Source of the DNA: Flavobacterium frigoris PS1
GTDB taxonomy: Bacteria > Bacteroidota > Bacteroidia > Flavobacteriales > Flavobacteriaceae
NCBI RefSeq assembly: GCF_000252125.1
Contig: NZ_AHKF01000018.1
Span: 434,001-498,000 of the forward strand
Length of the DNA stretch: 64,000 nucleotides
Direction of reading: 5' to 3'
The notes under the pieces were generated by a model. The model was not told where the DNA came from, made no database searches, and was given only the letters and a program-made list of their open reading frames with translations. Made by a program: the position numbers and the translations under genes. Shown piece by piece: positions 35,006 to 44,389 of this stretch (position 1 is the first letter of the stretch; each line of letters opens with the position of its first letter).

Positions 35006-37657
35006 ATGTTGAAAGATAAATATTGTGTAGTTTACTCTAGATTTATGAGGCTAATAGTGATGTCTTCATTCTCATTTGTAGCTAAAATCTTGTTTTTACT
35101 TGTGTTTTTGAGTTCATTTACGCCTTATGAGAAAAAATCGGAGAGTAACTTTGTAATAGATAAATCAACTGATCCAGATCCAGTCTCTTATGATTTATTT
35201 CCAGTAAATGTAATTATTGATGGGGTAGGTAGTTTTGATTTGGACGTTTTATATACAGATAGTAACTTATTATATATTAATATAGAAGATTTGTTCAGAG
35301 CTCTAAAAATTCCTTGTACAACGGGATTGAAAGGAATAGATCTCGATGGATTTATTGGAAACGAACAACAATCTTATTCCATCGACTTTGCAAAAGGGTT
35401 AGTAAAAGTAGGAGAAAGAACATTTAGTGCCCCAAATAAACTATTAAAGGAATCAGGGAGCTTATATATGGAGTCTTCATATTTTGCAAAAGCTTTTGGA
35501 ATTACACTGGATTTTAACTACAGATCGCTGACAATAAAATTAAAAGCGGATTTTGAGTTGCCTATAGTAAAACAAATTCGCCTAGAAAAAATTCGATCAA
35601 ATATTTCAAAAGTAAAAGGAGAAATTGTCGCAGATACGCTTATTAGTCGTGACTATCATTTATTCAAGTTTGGTACCTTAGATTGGTCCGCTTCCTCGTT
35701 TCAAAATTGGAAAGGTGGCACAAATAATGCATTTGGCTTGAGTTTAGGAACAGAACTGCTATATGGAGAAGCCAATATCTCAGTGAATTATTTCGATCGA
35801 TACAAATTTGACAATAGGCAGCTGCAGTACCAATGGAGGTGGATAGACAATGATAAGACTTTCATCAAGCAAGCCCAAGTGGGTAAAATAAGCGTTTCAA
35901 CGATTTCCTTTATTAATGCTCCTTTAGTGGGAGCTAGCATTCGAAATTCACCTACTACGGTACGAAAAGCACAAGGAAGCTATGTCATCGATGAAATTAC
36001 AGAAGCTAACTGGACAGTGGAGCTATACATCAATAATGTTTTAGTTGATTTTACAACGGCCGATGCATCCGGTTCATTTACATTTAAGGTTCCAATCGTT
36101 TATGGTTTCACCACCGTGAAATTAAGGTATTACGGTCCCACGGGCGAAGAACGTACAGAAGAACGGGAAATGAATGTACCTTATACAGTTGTTGCGCCAA
36201 ATGAGTTTGAATATGGTTTATCCGCTGGTGTAGTGCAGGATGGTGATGGAAGTCTGTTCGGAAAATGGGATTTTAACTACGGTGTTAACCGCATATTAAC
36301 TGTGGGTGGAGGTGTAGAATACCTTTCCTCTTTAGCCAATAATGGTCTAATTCCTTTTGCAAAAGCAACCGTGCAACCTTTTAGCAAGTTAATCCTTAAT
36401 GGTGAGTATGCCCATGGCGTCAGAACTAAGGGATTGTTAAATTATTATATAACGAAGGATATTTTATTAGAGCTTGATTATGCCAAATATGCCGAAGGAC
36501 AAAAAGTAACACTGTTTAATGCTTCTGAAGAAAGGGAAGCGAAGCTGTCAATGCCATTTCACTACAAAAAAGTAAACGGTTATTTTAGATTGGACTACTC
36601 CCAATTGGTTTATGATACGTTTAATTATAATTATTCCAATTTGATGTTTTCTGCCTCCTATAAACAATTTAATGCAAATGCATCAACGCAAATCAATTGG
36701 GTTAGTGAAAAAGATCCTTTCATTACAAACGACTTAGTATTGGGTTATAGATTTAGGAATAATTATGTTATACGATCATCAGCACGATATAATGCCACTG
36801 ATTCTGCATTAATATCTTTCAGTACAGAGTTAGAAAAAAGGATTGCAAAAGGTTATTTTTCGGCTTCCTTGCAAAGAAACTTACAGTCAAATGATTTTTA
36901 TCTAAATGTGGGCTGCAAATATGATTTTTCTTTTGCAAGAGCTACAGTTTCAGGATCGCAAAGTAAGCTTAATAGCGGTACTTCAATTAGTGCACGAGGC
37001 AGTCTGGCTTTTGGAGGTGGGAATGGCTACATTCATTCAAATAATAATTCTTCAGTGGGTAAAGGTGGTATTTTACTATATCCTTTTTTGGACTTAAATA
37101 ATAACGGTATTCTTGATAAAGGAGAACATATGGTGAAATTAACTACGGCTAGAATAAGTGGGGGAAGAGCCATTTTTAATGAAAAAGACTCCATTGTGAG
37201 GATTCCTAATCTGAACTCATTTACCAGTTATTTAATTGAGTTTAATGACAATGATTTAGATAATATAGCATGGCGTTTTAAACATAAAACCTATAAAGTT
37301 TTAGTAGACCCTAACCAGTTCAAGCGAATTGACGTTCCCATTCTCTCTATGGGTGAAATAAGCGGTATGGCTTATATGGAAAAGGAAAACGAGCTCAAAG
37401 GGATAGGCCGGATATTGATAAAAATATATGAGAAAAACAGTGATAAAGTCGTAGCAGAAACACTTTCAGAATATGATGGATACATATATAAACTGGGGCT
37501 TAAACCCGGAGAGTATAGGGCCTGCGTTGATCTAGAACAGTTGAGTAATCTTAATTTTATTGCGGAACCATCCTGCAGATATTTCACGATAAAGGCATCT
37601 GAAGAAGGTGATATCGTGGATGGAATCGATTTTATATTGAAGAAAAATAAAGAATAG
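35006..37657 (+). CDS. Usher-like outer-membrane assembly protein
   Basis: An 883-residue protein with a hydrophobic N-terminal segment (about residues 11-33). The N-terminal domain (LFPVNVIIDGVGSFDLDVLY to about residue 190) is followed by barrel strands. At about 335-395 comes the usher middle-domain pattern VELYINNVLVDFTTADASG, FTFKVPIVYGFTTVKLRYYG, PTGEERTEEREMNVPY and APNEFEYGLSAGVVQDGDGS. More barrel strands run to about residue 690. The C-terminal section holds FLDLNNNGILDKGEHMVK and two Ig/carboxypeptidase-like domains. Length and order fit the alternate/archaic usher type. It would thread DUF4402 subunits delivered by the chaperone across the outer membrane. Confidence 0.75.
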   Translation: MLKDKYCVVYSRFMRLIVMSSFSFVAKILFLLVFLSSFTPYEKKSESNFVIDKSTDPDPVSYDLFPVNVIIDGVGSFDLDVLYTDSNLLYINIEDLFRALKIPCTTGLKGIDLDGFIGNEQQSYSIDFAKGLVKVGERTFSAPNKLLKESGSLYMESSYFAKAFGITLDFNYRSLTIKLKADFELPIVKQIRLEKIRSNISKVKGEIVADTLISRDYHLFKFGTLDWSASSFQNWKGGTNNAFGLSLGTELLYGEANISVNYFDRYKFDNRQLQYQWRWIDNDKTFIKQAQVGKISVSTISFINAPLVGASIRNSPTTVRKAQGSYVIDEITEANWTVELYINNVLVDFTTADASGSFTFKVPIVYGFTTVKLRYYGPTGEERTEEREMNVPYTVVAPNEFEYGLSAGVVQDGDGSLFGKWDFNYGVNRILTVGGGVEYLSSLANNGLIPFAKATVQPFSKLILNGEYAHGVRTKGLLNYYITKDILLELDYAKYAEGQKVTLFNASEEREAKLSMPFHYKKVNGYFRLDYSQLVYDTFNYNYSNLMFSASYKQFNANASTQINWVSEKDPFITNDLVLGYRFRNNYVIRSSARYNATDSALISFSTELEKRIAKGYFSASLQRNLQSNDFYLNVGCKYDFSFARATVSGSQSKLNSGTSISARGSLAFGGGNGYIHSNNNSSVGKGGILLYPFLDLNNNGILDKGEHMVKLTTARISGGRAIFNEKDSIVRIPNLNSFTSYLIEFNDNDLDNIAWRFKHKTYKVLVDPNQFKRIDVPILSMGEISGMAYMEKENELKGIGRILIKIYEKNSDKVVAETLSEYDGYIYKLGLKPGEYRACVDLEQLSNLNFIAEPSCRYFTIKASEEGDIVDGIDFILKKNKE

Positions 37658-37721
37658 CCCTGAAAATAGTTAAGGGATATCTGGTAAAATCATCCGCTCG
37701 CCATTTACTTTAGTGGCATAA

Positions 37722-37766
37722 AATAAAACAGCCTGTAATCCACTAGGGTTTAAAGGCTGTTTTATT
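37722..37766. terminator. Bidirectional terminator between usher and porin genes
   Basis: A perfect 13-bp stem, AATAAAACAGCCT (37722-37734) with AGGCTGTTTTATT (37754-37766), bounded by A/T tracts on both sides. Confidence 0.75.
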
Positions 37767-37825
37767 AGTTTTAGATAACTTTCATAAGTAAATCTTCATT
37801 ACTCATGAAATAGAATTGTCAGGTT

Positions 37826-38989
37826 CTAAAAATAGTATCCAATATTCATATTGAAACGCACTTCCCAATTTGCATCTGTAGCTCCGTCTGCCAAGCCATT
37901 TGTCCATTGTGGACCTAGCCAAGGCTGATTTTTACCTGCTGCTGCATCAAAGTAAGTATAAACATTTCCTGCAGTAACTAAAACTCCAGTTACATTCATA
38001 ATTGAGTCTGCAAAATCAGAATTTACTTTTTCTAAGTAACCATAATCATTATAGAATTGTAGTGAAGAGACTGGACCCCAATTTACAGGGAGCGTATATT
38101 GAACGCCTAAAGTGTAGGTTTGGCCTGCTGCCGCAGTAAGGTAAGGTGCACCATAAGCAGTCATTGCAACAACTTGTTTACTTTCTCCTGCTGGACCTTT
38201 AGTAGTTTTTTTGTATTTTGTCACTTGTGCTTTAACACCAAAACGTTTGTATTTCAATTGATAATGCAAAGCTGCAGCGTAATGGGATCCCATTTCCTCA
38301 GTGTCTAAATTGTAAAGTCCACCAAATTGTCCAGAACCTCCTATCGTATGACTAATACTATCATTTCCGATCACGTAATTAAGTTGACCATTGACTTGAT
38401 TCACTTCCTTATTACGGAAGTCTAAAATTCCATCACCATCTATATCTATCGAAGCCACATCATAGGAATATCTAGCGTCTGAAACGTCAGAGTTACTACC
38501 AAATCTTTGCTCTTCGGCATTTTTGAAAAATGCTAAGGCATAGTTCCATTTTTTGTCCGTATGGGTAAACTTAATTCCCATGTCATGATCGTCTTCTAAA
38601 CCGATGTAATAGTTCATACTAAAAAACCAGTTGTGAGAATTATAAGTTGTAATTCCAAAAGGAACTTGTGTTAGTCCAACTTGAATTTCATTCTTTGGAT
38701 CAAAATCATAGGCTACCCAACCCTGTTTTAACATTCCTCCACCAAAACCTTCTGAATAAAGGCGATATTCAGCATTCAGTTTGATTCCTTTGTATTTGGC
38801 CTTAGCATTAACGCGGAATACATCATATCCAAAATCTCCTCCGCGTTTCTTTTGTCCATCTTTCCATGAAGATAAATTGTAATTGAATCGTAAAGCACCG
38901 CCTATTTCTAGTTCTGGTTTGTCTTGGGCATAAATAGCTCCAGTTGATAATAGCATTAAGCCAATTATCAAAGTAATTTTTGAAAACAT
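37826..38989 (-). CDS. Phosphate-selective porin O/P-like outer-membrane protein
   Basis: A 387-residue protein with signal peptide MFSKITLIIGLMLLSTGAIYAQ. The mature N-terminus (ELEIGGALRFNYNLSSW) and barrel strands such as NAEYRLYSEGFGGGMLKQGWVAYDF, QVGLTQVPFGI and FSMNYYIGLEDDHDMGIKF match the porin O/P group. The last strand ends in an aromatic residue (FNMNIGYYF) as barrel-assembly requires. In other bacteria this family admits phosphate or polyphosphate; in Bacteroidetes many members have other solutes, so I leave the substrate open. It is monocistronic, with a -7 box 164 bases upstream. Confidence 0.82.
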   Translation of the reverse strand: MFSKITLIIGLMLLSTGAIYAQDKPELEIGGALRFNYNLSSWKDGQKKRGGDFGYDVFRVNAKAKYKGIKLNAEYRLYSEGFGGGMLKQGWVAYDFDPKNEIQVGLTQVPFGITTYNSHNWFFSMNYYIGLEDDHDMGIKFTHTDKKWNYALAFFKNAEEQRFGSNSDVSDARYSYDVASIDIDGDGILDFRNKEVNQVNGQLNYVIGNDSISHTIGGSGQFGGLYNLDTEEMGSHYAAALHYQLKYKRFGVKAQVTKYKKTTKGPAGESKQVVAMTAYGAPYLTAAAGQTYTLGVQYTLPVNWGPVSSLQFYNDYGYLEKVNSDFADSIMNVTGVLVTAGNVYTYFDAAAGKNQPWLGPQWTNGLADGATDANWEVRFNMNIGYYF

Positions 38990-39152
38990 AAAGTGTTTTT
39001 TGGGAATTAAAAAAAGTGAAAAATTGAAGGAATACGAGAAAAAAATGATTTTTTGAGATGAAACTTGCTTCCCAGGCTAGCAACAAAATAACGATAAAAC
39101 GTCTTACAATTCACTTTTCATGAGTTGTCGTATAATCCTAATTTTCGTTCTG

Positions 39153-39160
39153 CAAAGGTA
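39153..39160 (-). promoter_or_regulatory. -7 box of the porin gene
   Basis: TACCTTTG on the minus strand is an exact TAnnTTTG match of the commonest flavobacterial type, 163 bases before the start codon. The -33 region reads GTTA rather than TTG. Confidence 0.5.
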
Positions 39161-39423
39161 CATAATTATTGCTAGTAACCTATTTTGCTTGAAATGGCTC
39201 TTTTTTTAAGTGTTTTTGTGATGGTTTATACGTGATTTCTTAAATGAGCTTTCGGTTACTTTTGCCTTCATTTTTTAGTAAGATAAATTGTGATTGAAGT
39301 TACATGCAGCCAGTTCTTGTTTTGATTTTTCTTGGGTATAAATTGCTCCCGTTAATAATTACGTTGAATCAAATATTGAAATAATTTATTAAAACTTACA
39401 GATTTACTTTATTTTCAAAAGTG

Positions 39424-39431
39424 TATTTTTG
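39424..39431 (+). promoter_or_regulatory. -7 box of the DUF2064/receptor transcript
   Basis: TATTTTTG matches TAnnTTTG with TTTA 17 bases upstream; the start codon is 98 bases downstream. Confidence 0.4.
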
Positions 39432-39529
39432 GAAGATAAAACGCCCTTCATTCTTAAAAGGAAAATAAAATAGCTAAAAAAAAACAGATGCTATCGTCAG
39501 GATTGGCATTTCTATTCGTCATATAACAT

Positions 39530-40225
39530 ATGAATTTGGACTGTAAACATTCTTTATCAACAGCGATCCTCCTTTTTGCGCAAAGCGATCAGGTGGAAAG
39601 TGCTGTGAAACCTATTGCCTATCAAAAAAAGCAGAATGATTTACTATGGCAAAAAATGAATCAGAAAGTGATACAAACGATTCATAAAACAAATTTGCCA
39701 TACTTTATTTCAGATGAAAAGACACAAGTTGGGCAATCTTTTGGTGATAAATTAAGTCACGCAATACAATTAGTTTTTGACAAAGGATTTGAAAAAGTTA
39801 TAGTTGTAGGAAACGATAGCCCCGGACTTACTGTGACGCATTTCAAAAATGCACAGTTAGGTCTTGAAAATAAAAAATGGGTTTTTGGTCCAGACCGGAA
39901 AGGGGGAACCTATTTAATAGGAGTTTCAAAATCAGTTTTTAATGCAGCTTTATTTGCAAAAATAAGTTGGTGTACGAATCAAGTTGCAGCGCAACTGAAA
40001 GCACTTTCTTTTAAGGAGTCAACCATATTGTCTCCTTTAGCTGATTTAAATACGATAGCTGATTTTAAAAACATACTCAAAGGATTTTCTTTCTACAGTA
40101 CTTTTAAAAACTACATGCTTTCGATGTTGTCGTATCAACATCCCATAAACCGAGTTTTAAAGAAGCGCTATTGTTTTGAGATTGTTGGATTTAATTTTAA
40201 TAAAGGATCTCCCATCATGGAGTAA
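39530..40225 (+). CDS. DUF2064 glycosyltransferase-like protein
   Basis: A 231-residue cytoplasmic protein related to the TIGR04282/DUF2064 nucleotidyl/glycosyltransferase-like family. Visible landmarks are KVIVVGNDSPGLTVTHF (family pattern GxDxPxL) and WVFGPDRKGGTYLIGVSK (family pattern GPaxDGGYyLiG). In the second motif the usual acidic residue is replaced by lysine-glycine, so metal binding may be altered. The paralogue at 59671-60279 keeps the canonical motif. It is the first gene of a probable operon with an Oar-type receptor, a methylthioribose-kinase-like protein and a nucleoside hydrolase. Function unknown. Confidence 0.7.
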   Translation: MNLDCKHSLSTAILLFAQSDQVESAVKPIAYQKKQNDLLWQKMNQKVIQTIHKTNLPYFISDEKTQVGQSFGDKLSHAIQLVFDKGFEKVIVVGNDSPGLTVTHFKNAQLGLENKKWVFGPDRKGGTYLIGVSKSVFNAALFAKISWCTNQVAAQLKALSFKESTILSPLADLNTIADFKNILKGFSFYSTFKNYMLSMLSYQHPINRVLKKRYCFEIVGFNFNKGSPIME

Positions 40226-40271
40226 TTTGTCAACACTTTATTTTAAAATTATTATCCAAAATTATACTTGA

Positions 40272-43247
40272 ATGAAACAATTTTTCCTGTTTTTATTACT
40301 GAGTGTCACCACATTTGCGGTCGCTCAAGAAGATCTGTCTGTCACCATCATAGATTTTAAGACGCAACAAGCTATTGCAAATGTCGAAGTTCTATTAATT
40401 AATAGTTCTCGTAATAGTAGTATGCAACAAATTTCAAATAGTCAAGGTAAAGTTACATTTAGAGGTATTCCTGCCTTAGATGGTTACCAAGTGATTTTTG
40501 AAGGAACGGCTGTATACGCAGCTCAAAAATCAGATTTAATAAGTGTACGGTCAAATCAAGCTGCCAATGTGACTTTGGTTTTAGCAGCAAAAGATTCAAA
40601 TGAGTTGAATGAAGTTGTGATTACCCAAGGCGCCACTGCAAAAATTAATCGTCGGGATGCGGAGGTCTCTTTTGAGATGAAAGCAGCGGAAATCCAGGAA
40701 ATTCCTGTAGAAGGACGCGATATAACAAGAGTTTTATTTCGGTTGCCTAATGTGTCACAAGCAACAGGTTTTTATGCCGAAGCACCTAATGTGAGTATCA
40801 ATGGAGCCAGTTCAGGATATACTTCTTACCTGATTGATGGTTTAGACAATAACGAACGATTTTTAGGTGGACAAAAGTTTGCTATTCCGTCTGGATTTGT
40901 AAAAGATATTACAGTCTTAACCAATAATTTCTCCGCGGAATATGGCTTGACAGGAAGCGGAATAATCAATATTACGCCTCGTTCTGGATCTAATGAAACC
41001 ACTGGTGAAGTTTTCTTTATTACAAGACCGGGCCCTTCAATTGATGGGAAATCTAGTTTTGCGCAAAGAGATTTATCTGGAAACCAAGTGAAAAATGGTT
41101 TCGCACGCTATCAAACAGGTGTCGGAATAGGTGGTGCTTTAGTAAAAGATAAAACCTTCTATTACTTTAACTTTGAACACACGACTGATGTTAAGGATAA
41201 TTTATTAAATGTTCCTCAACTTGGCGTCACTGAAACGGTTAGAGGAACTAACACATTTGATTATTTTTCTACAAAAATTGACCAGATTTGGAATCCTAAT
41301 TTCAACTCCTCATTACGAGCAAATGTGGGTATAGTAGATGTGGAACGACAAGGTGGCGGACTTGATGGTGGTTCTACATTTGCTTCAGCAGGAAATACAC
41401 AACAGCGGAACAGTATTTTATTAGCTTTAAAAAACAGCTATAAATTCGGAAATTTTTCGGGAGAAACGAATGTACAATACAGTCGTTTTAGATGGAATTA
41501 TGCAAAACCGTTCAATCCTAACAGTTCGCAAGTAACTATTTTAGGTGTCAATGATGAAACATTAGGAGTGATAGGAAATCCGGGTTACGTTTTTGATGCT
41601 ATTGAAAATACAATTCAAATTCAACAAAAAGTAAAATATTATACAGAGAATCATACTTTTAAAGCTGGTGTGAATTTTATTAGAGGAGATCATCAATTAT
41701 TTGGTGGAGGAAATCCAGTAGGTAATTACCGTGTAAAGCTGAATCAAAACCAGATCGATGTTATTAAAAATAGTGACGTAGGAGGAGCATTGAATGTAAA
41801 GGATATTCCACTTGATGCAACCGTTTTGAACTATAATGTAGAATTACGTCCGGCTTCTTTTGGAACAAATCAAGATATTTACTCGGCTTATGTAGAGGAT
41901 TTATGGTCAGTTTCTAATAGATTAAATCTTGTTTTAGGATTGCGTTATGATTATGATAATTTGTCAAAAGGAGGAAGCGATAAAGGGGATTTTAACAATT
42001 TAGCACCTCGATTTAATTTCAATTATAAACTAGACAATTCAAGTAGTTTGCGTGGTGGATACGGAATTTCATACGATAAGGTAAACTATGCTTTGTACAG
42101 TGATGCTTTGCAGCAAAATACAACTTCGTCAAGTTATAAATTAGAATTACAAGAACTGAAAAGATTGGGGATTTTACCCGCCGATACGAATATTGATAGA
42201 ATTACGTACAATGGTAATTTAGCCGCTTCGGTTTCTGGAGTAGATTTTTTGCTAGGACCGTCGGCAACTGATTTACAAGGGCAGCGAGAAAATATATTCT
42301 CTAATGAGCGCCGTATTTTGAATCCAAATGGGTATAAGAATTCGTATTCTCATGAGTTTGCTTTAGGATACCAATTGCAATTGTCGGATGAAAGATTATT
42401 CTTTGTGGATTTGGTTCACAATAGAGGTGAAAACTTATCACGATTACGCAACTTGAATGCAGCGGCCGAATATTCAATTGACCCTAATAATGTTGTAATT
42501 AGGACTCCCGCTGAAGCTGATGCGACCCGACCAATTCCGATTATTAATGGAAGTGCTACCATTAACGGACAAACAGTTACAGGAATTGCGAGAAGTGTTA
42601 TCGTTAGTGAGAATGAAGGGAAGTCAAGATATTATGCGATGAGTTTCAATTACCAAAAAACAAAAGGAACTGATAACTATACGTATCGTTTGAATTATAC
42701 CTTGTCTTCTAGTAAAAATGATACTGACGGAATTAACTTTAGAGCTTCGGATGGGAATAATTATGCGAATGAATGGGGGCCGTCAGTAAATGACAGAACA
42801 CATAATATTAATGGAATTTACAGTTACTATCCATTTAAAGGAACTACAGTTACACTGGCTGGTTTATTACAAAGTGGCCAACCTATAAATCGTATTCCTC
42901 TTGGTTTTGGCACGACGGATTTGAATGGTGATGGCGCTAGTTTTTCTGACGCCTATCAAGGAAATAGTGACCGTTTTCCGGGAGAAAGTAGAAACAATGA
43001 TCGTTTACCATGGAGTACCACTTTTGATTTAGGAGTGCAACACCAAATCACAATTGCAGGAAACAATAAAATTGAATTGCGTGCCGATATCTTTAATGTT
43101 TTCAATGCCGAAAACTTAAGTGGATACAGTAACAATGCTACTCAAAGTAACCAAATTCAAGGAGGATCTAGTGCTAGCGGCTTGTTTACACAACGAAACG
43201 CCTCTCCACCAAGACAGTTTCAATTTGGAGTACGTTATTTATTCTAA
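40272..43247 (+). CDS. Oar-type TonB-dependent outer-membrane receptor
   Basis: A 991-residue receptor. A signal peptide (MKQFFLFLLLSVTTFAVAQ) is followed by a carboxypeptidase-like regulatory domain (about 20-110), the plug (NEVVITQGATAKINRRDAEV, NVSINGASSGYTSYLIDGLD, GFVKDITVLTNNFSAEYG) and a 22-strand type barrel ending FQFGVRYLF. It lacks SusD, so it is not a standard Sus pair; it resembles the Oar group. It imports an unidentified ligand using TonB energy. It follows the DUF2064 gene by 46 bases and precedes the kinase/hydrolase pair by 142 bases, which suggests a nucleoside- or sugar-related substrate, but that is only context. Confidence 0.88.
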   Translation: MKQFFLFLLLSVTTFAVAQEDLSVTIIDFKTQQAIANVEVLLINSSRNSSMQQISNSQGKVTFRGIPALDGYQVIFEGTAVYAAQKSDLISVRSNQAANVTLVLAAKDSNELNEVVITQGATAKINRRDAEVSFEMKAAEIQEIPVEGRDITRVLFRLPNVSQATGFYAEAPNVSINGASSGYTSYLIDGLDNNERFLGGQKFAIPSGFVKDITVLTNNFSAEYGLTGSGIINITPRSGSNETTGEVFFITRPGPSIDGKSSFAQRDLSGNQVKNGFARYQTGVGIGGALVKDKTFYYFNFEHTTDVKDNLLNVPQLGVTETVRGTNTFDYFSTKIDQIWNPNFNSSLRANVGIVDVERQGGGLDGGSTFASAGNTQQRNSILLALKNSYKFGNFSGETNVQYSRFRWNYAKPFNPNSSQVTILGVNDETLGVIGNPGYVFDAIENTIQIQQKVKYYTENHTFKAGVNFIRGDHQLFGGGNPVGNYRVKLNQNQIDVIKNSDVGGALNVKDIPLDATVLNYNVELRPASFGTNQDIYSAYVEDLWSVSNRLNLVLGLRYDYDNLSKGGSDKGDFNNLAPRFNFNYKLDNSSSLRGGYGISYDKVNYALYSDALQQNTTSSSYKLELQELKRLGILPADTNIDRITYNGNLAASVSGVDFLLGPSATDLQGQRENIFSNERRILNPNGYKNSYSHEFALGYQLQLSDERLFFVDLVHNRGENLSRLRNLNAAAEYSIDPNNVVIRTPAEADATRPIPIINGSATINGQTVTGIARSVIVSENEGKSRYYAMSFNYQKTKGTDNYTYRLNYTLSSSKNDTDGINFRASDGNNYANEWGPSVNDRTHNINGIYSYYPFKGTTVTLAGLLQSGQPINRIPLGFGTTDLNGDGASFSDAYQGNSDRFPGESRNNDRLPWSTTFDLGVQHQITIAGNNKIELRADIFNVFNAENLSGYSNNATQSNQIQGGSSASGLFTQRNASPPRQFQFGVRYLF

Positions 43248-43344
43248 ACAGAATTTGTGTCTTGATGTTTTTAATTTGCGTTAGGGATAGGAGTGACATC
43301 CTTTTGTGGAGTTTACGAAACAAAAGATAGAACGGATAGCCCGA

Positions 43345-43361
43345 CCGCCTTTTTTTGGCGG
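43345..43361. other. GC hairpin with T-rich loop between receptor and kinase genes
   Basis: CCGCC and GGCGG close a 7-T loop inside a GC-rich patch (43338-43370) that stands out from the AT-rich surroundings. It may reduce read-through or be a dispersed intergenic repeat of this genome; neither can be tested here. Confidence 0.35.
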
Positions 43362-43389
43362 GAACGCCCAAATAAAATAAAAGTAAAAT

Positions 43390-44379
43390 ATGTTTATACT
43401 AAATGCAAATGAGCCAGAAGAATTGGCTACTTATTTACAGCATCAACAGTGGTTCGCAGCTAACGAAACTATTGTTTCACTGTCTAAACCTGGCGAGGGG
43501 AATATGAATTGCGTATTGCGGATAGAGACGGAAAGTCGCTCTTTTATTGTCAAACAATCTCGTGGGTATGTCGAAAAATATCCACAGGTTTTAGCGCCCG
43601 AAGCTCGTGTTCTTACCGAAGGGGCTTTTTATAAAAAAATATCCAGTTCTGAAAAAGTGCAGCGTGCAATGCCTAAACTTTTAGGAATTGATGCGGTGAA
43701 TAATTTGATTGCTTTAGAAGACTTAGGGAAAACAAATGATTATACTGTTTTGTATGATTTGCAACAAAAATTAGAAGTCGGAGAGTTGCAGCAATTAGTG
43801 AATTATTTGAATGGTTTGCACCAAAGTTTTCAGAAAACCGTTGTTGATGACGAACTGACAAATACTGAAATGAGGAGTTTGAACTATGAACATATTTTTG
43901 AATATCCATTTAGAGAAGAAAATGGTTTCAATTTAGATTCAGTTCAAGAGGGGCTTCAAAAATTGGCTTTGTCGTACAAAAAGAACTCGGATTTAAAACA
44001 AAAAATTGAACGGTTGGGCTCTTTGTATTTGTCAAAAGGAAAGTATTTATTACAAGGTGATTTTTATCCAGGGAGCTGGTTGAAAACGAATCAAGGTATT
44101 AAAGTTATAGATCCAGAATTTTGTTTTTATGGCTTGCGCGAATTCGATTTAGGCGTACTATTAGCCCATCTGTATTTAACACAGCAGGAGGAATCAGCTA
44201 TCGATTTTGTAAAGGAAAATTACTATTCTTTTGCCGAATTAAACACTACAATTTTGAATGGTTTTATAGGTTGTGAAATCATGCGTAGATTGATAGGGCT
44301 GGCACAATTACCATTAAAAATGGATTTAAAAACCAAAGCAACCTTATTACAGTTTGCTGAAAATTTGATTTTAAAATAA
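43390..44379 (+). CDS. Methylthioribose-kinase-like phosphotransferase
   Basis: A 329-residue kinase of the aminoglycoside-phosphotransferase fold. The N-lobe has LSKPGEGNMNCVLRI (nucleotide loop) and SFIVKQSRGYVEKYP with the ATP lysine. The catalytic loop LLQGDFYPGSWLK (about residues 220-232) and metal motif VIDPEFCFYGLREFDLG match 5-methylthioribose kinase, which has HGDLHTGS and VIDPEFAFYG. The histidine before the catalytic aspartate is replaced by glutamine. It phosphorylates a 5-modified ribose C1 in the family model. The next gene, 10 bases on, is a nucleoside hydrolase, which would make exactly such a ribose. Confidence 0.78.
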   Translation: MFILNANEPEELATYLQHQQWFAANETIVSLSKPGEGNMNCVLRIETESRSFIVKQSRGYVEKYPQVLAPEARVLTEGAFYKKISSSEKVQRAMPKLLGIDAVNNLIALEDLGKTNDYTVLYDLQQKLEVGELQQLVNYLNGLHQSFQKTVVDDELTNTEMRSLNYEHIFEYPFREENGFNLDSVQEGLQKLALSYKKNSDLKQKIERLGSLYLSKGKYLLQGDFYPGSWLKTNQGIKVIDPEFCFYGLREFDLGVLLAHLYLTQQEESAIDFVKENYYSFAELNTTILNGFIGCEIMRRLIGLAQLPLKMDLKTKATLLQFAENLILK

Positions 44380-44389
44380 AAGAAAGATT

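Larger units (their letters stand above)
38990..39529. other. Divergent intergenic region with two promoters
   Basis: Between the porin (-) and the DUF2064 gene (+). It holds two TAnnTTTG boxes, one per direction (39153-39160 and 39424-39431), and otherwise AT-rich DNA without recognised gene or repeat. Confidence 0.5.

Noticed and set aside
43345..43361. Hairpin between receptor and kinase genes as a true terminator
   Set aside because: Only 5 base pairs, and the T-run sits in the loop rather than after the stem, so it is recorded only as a hairpin.
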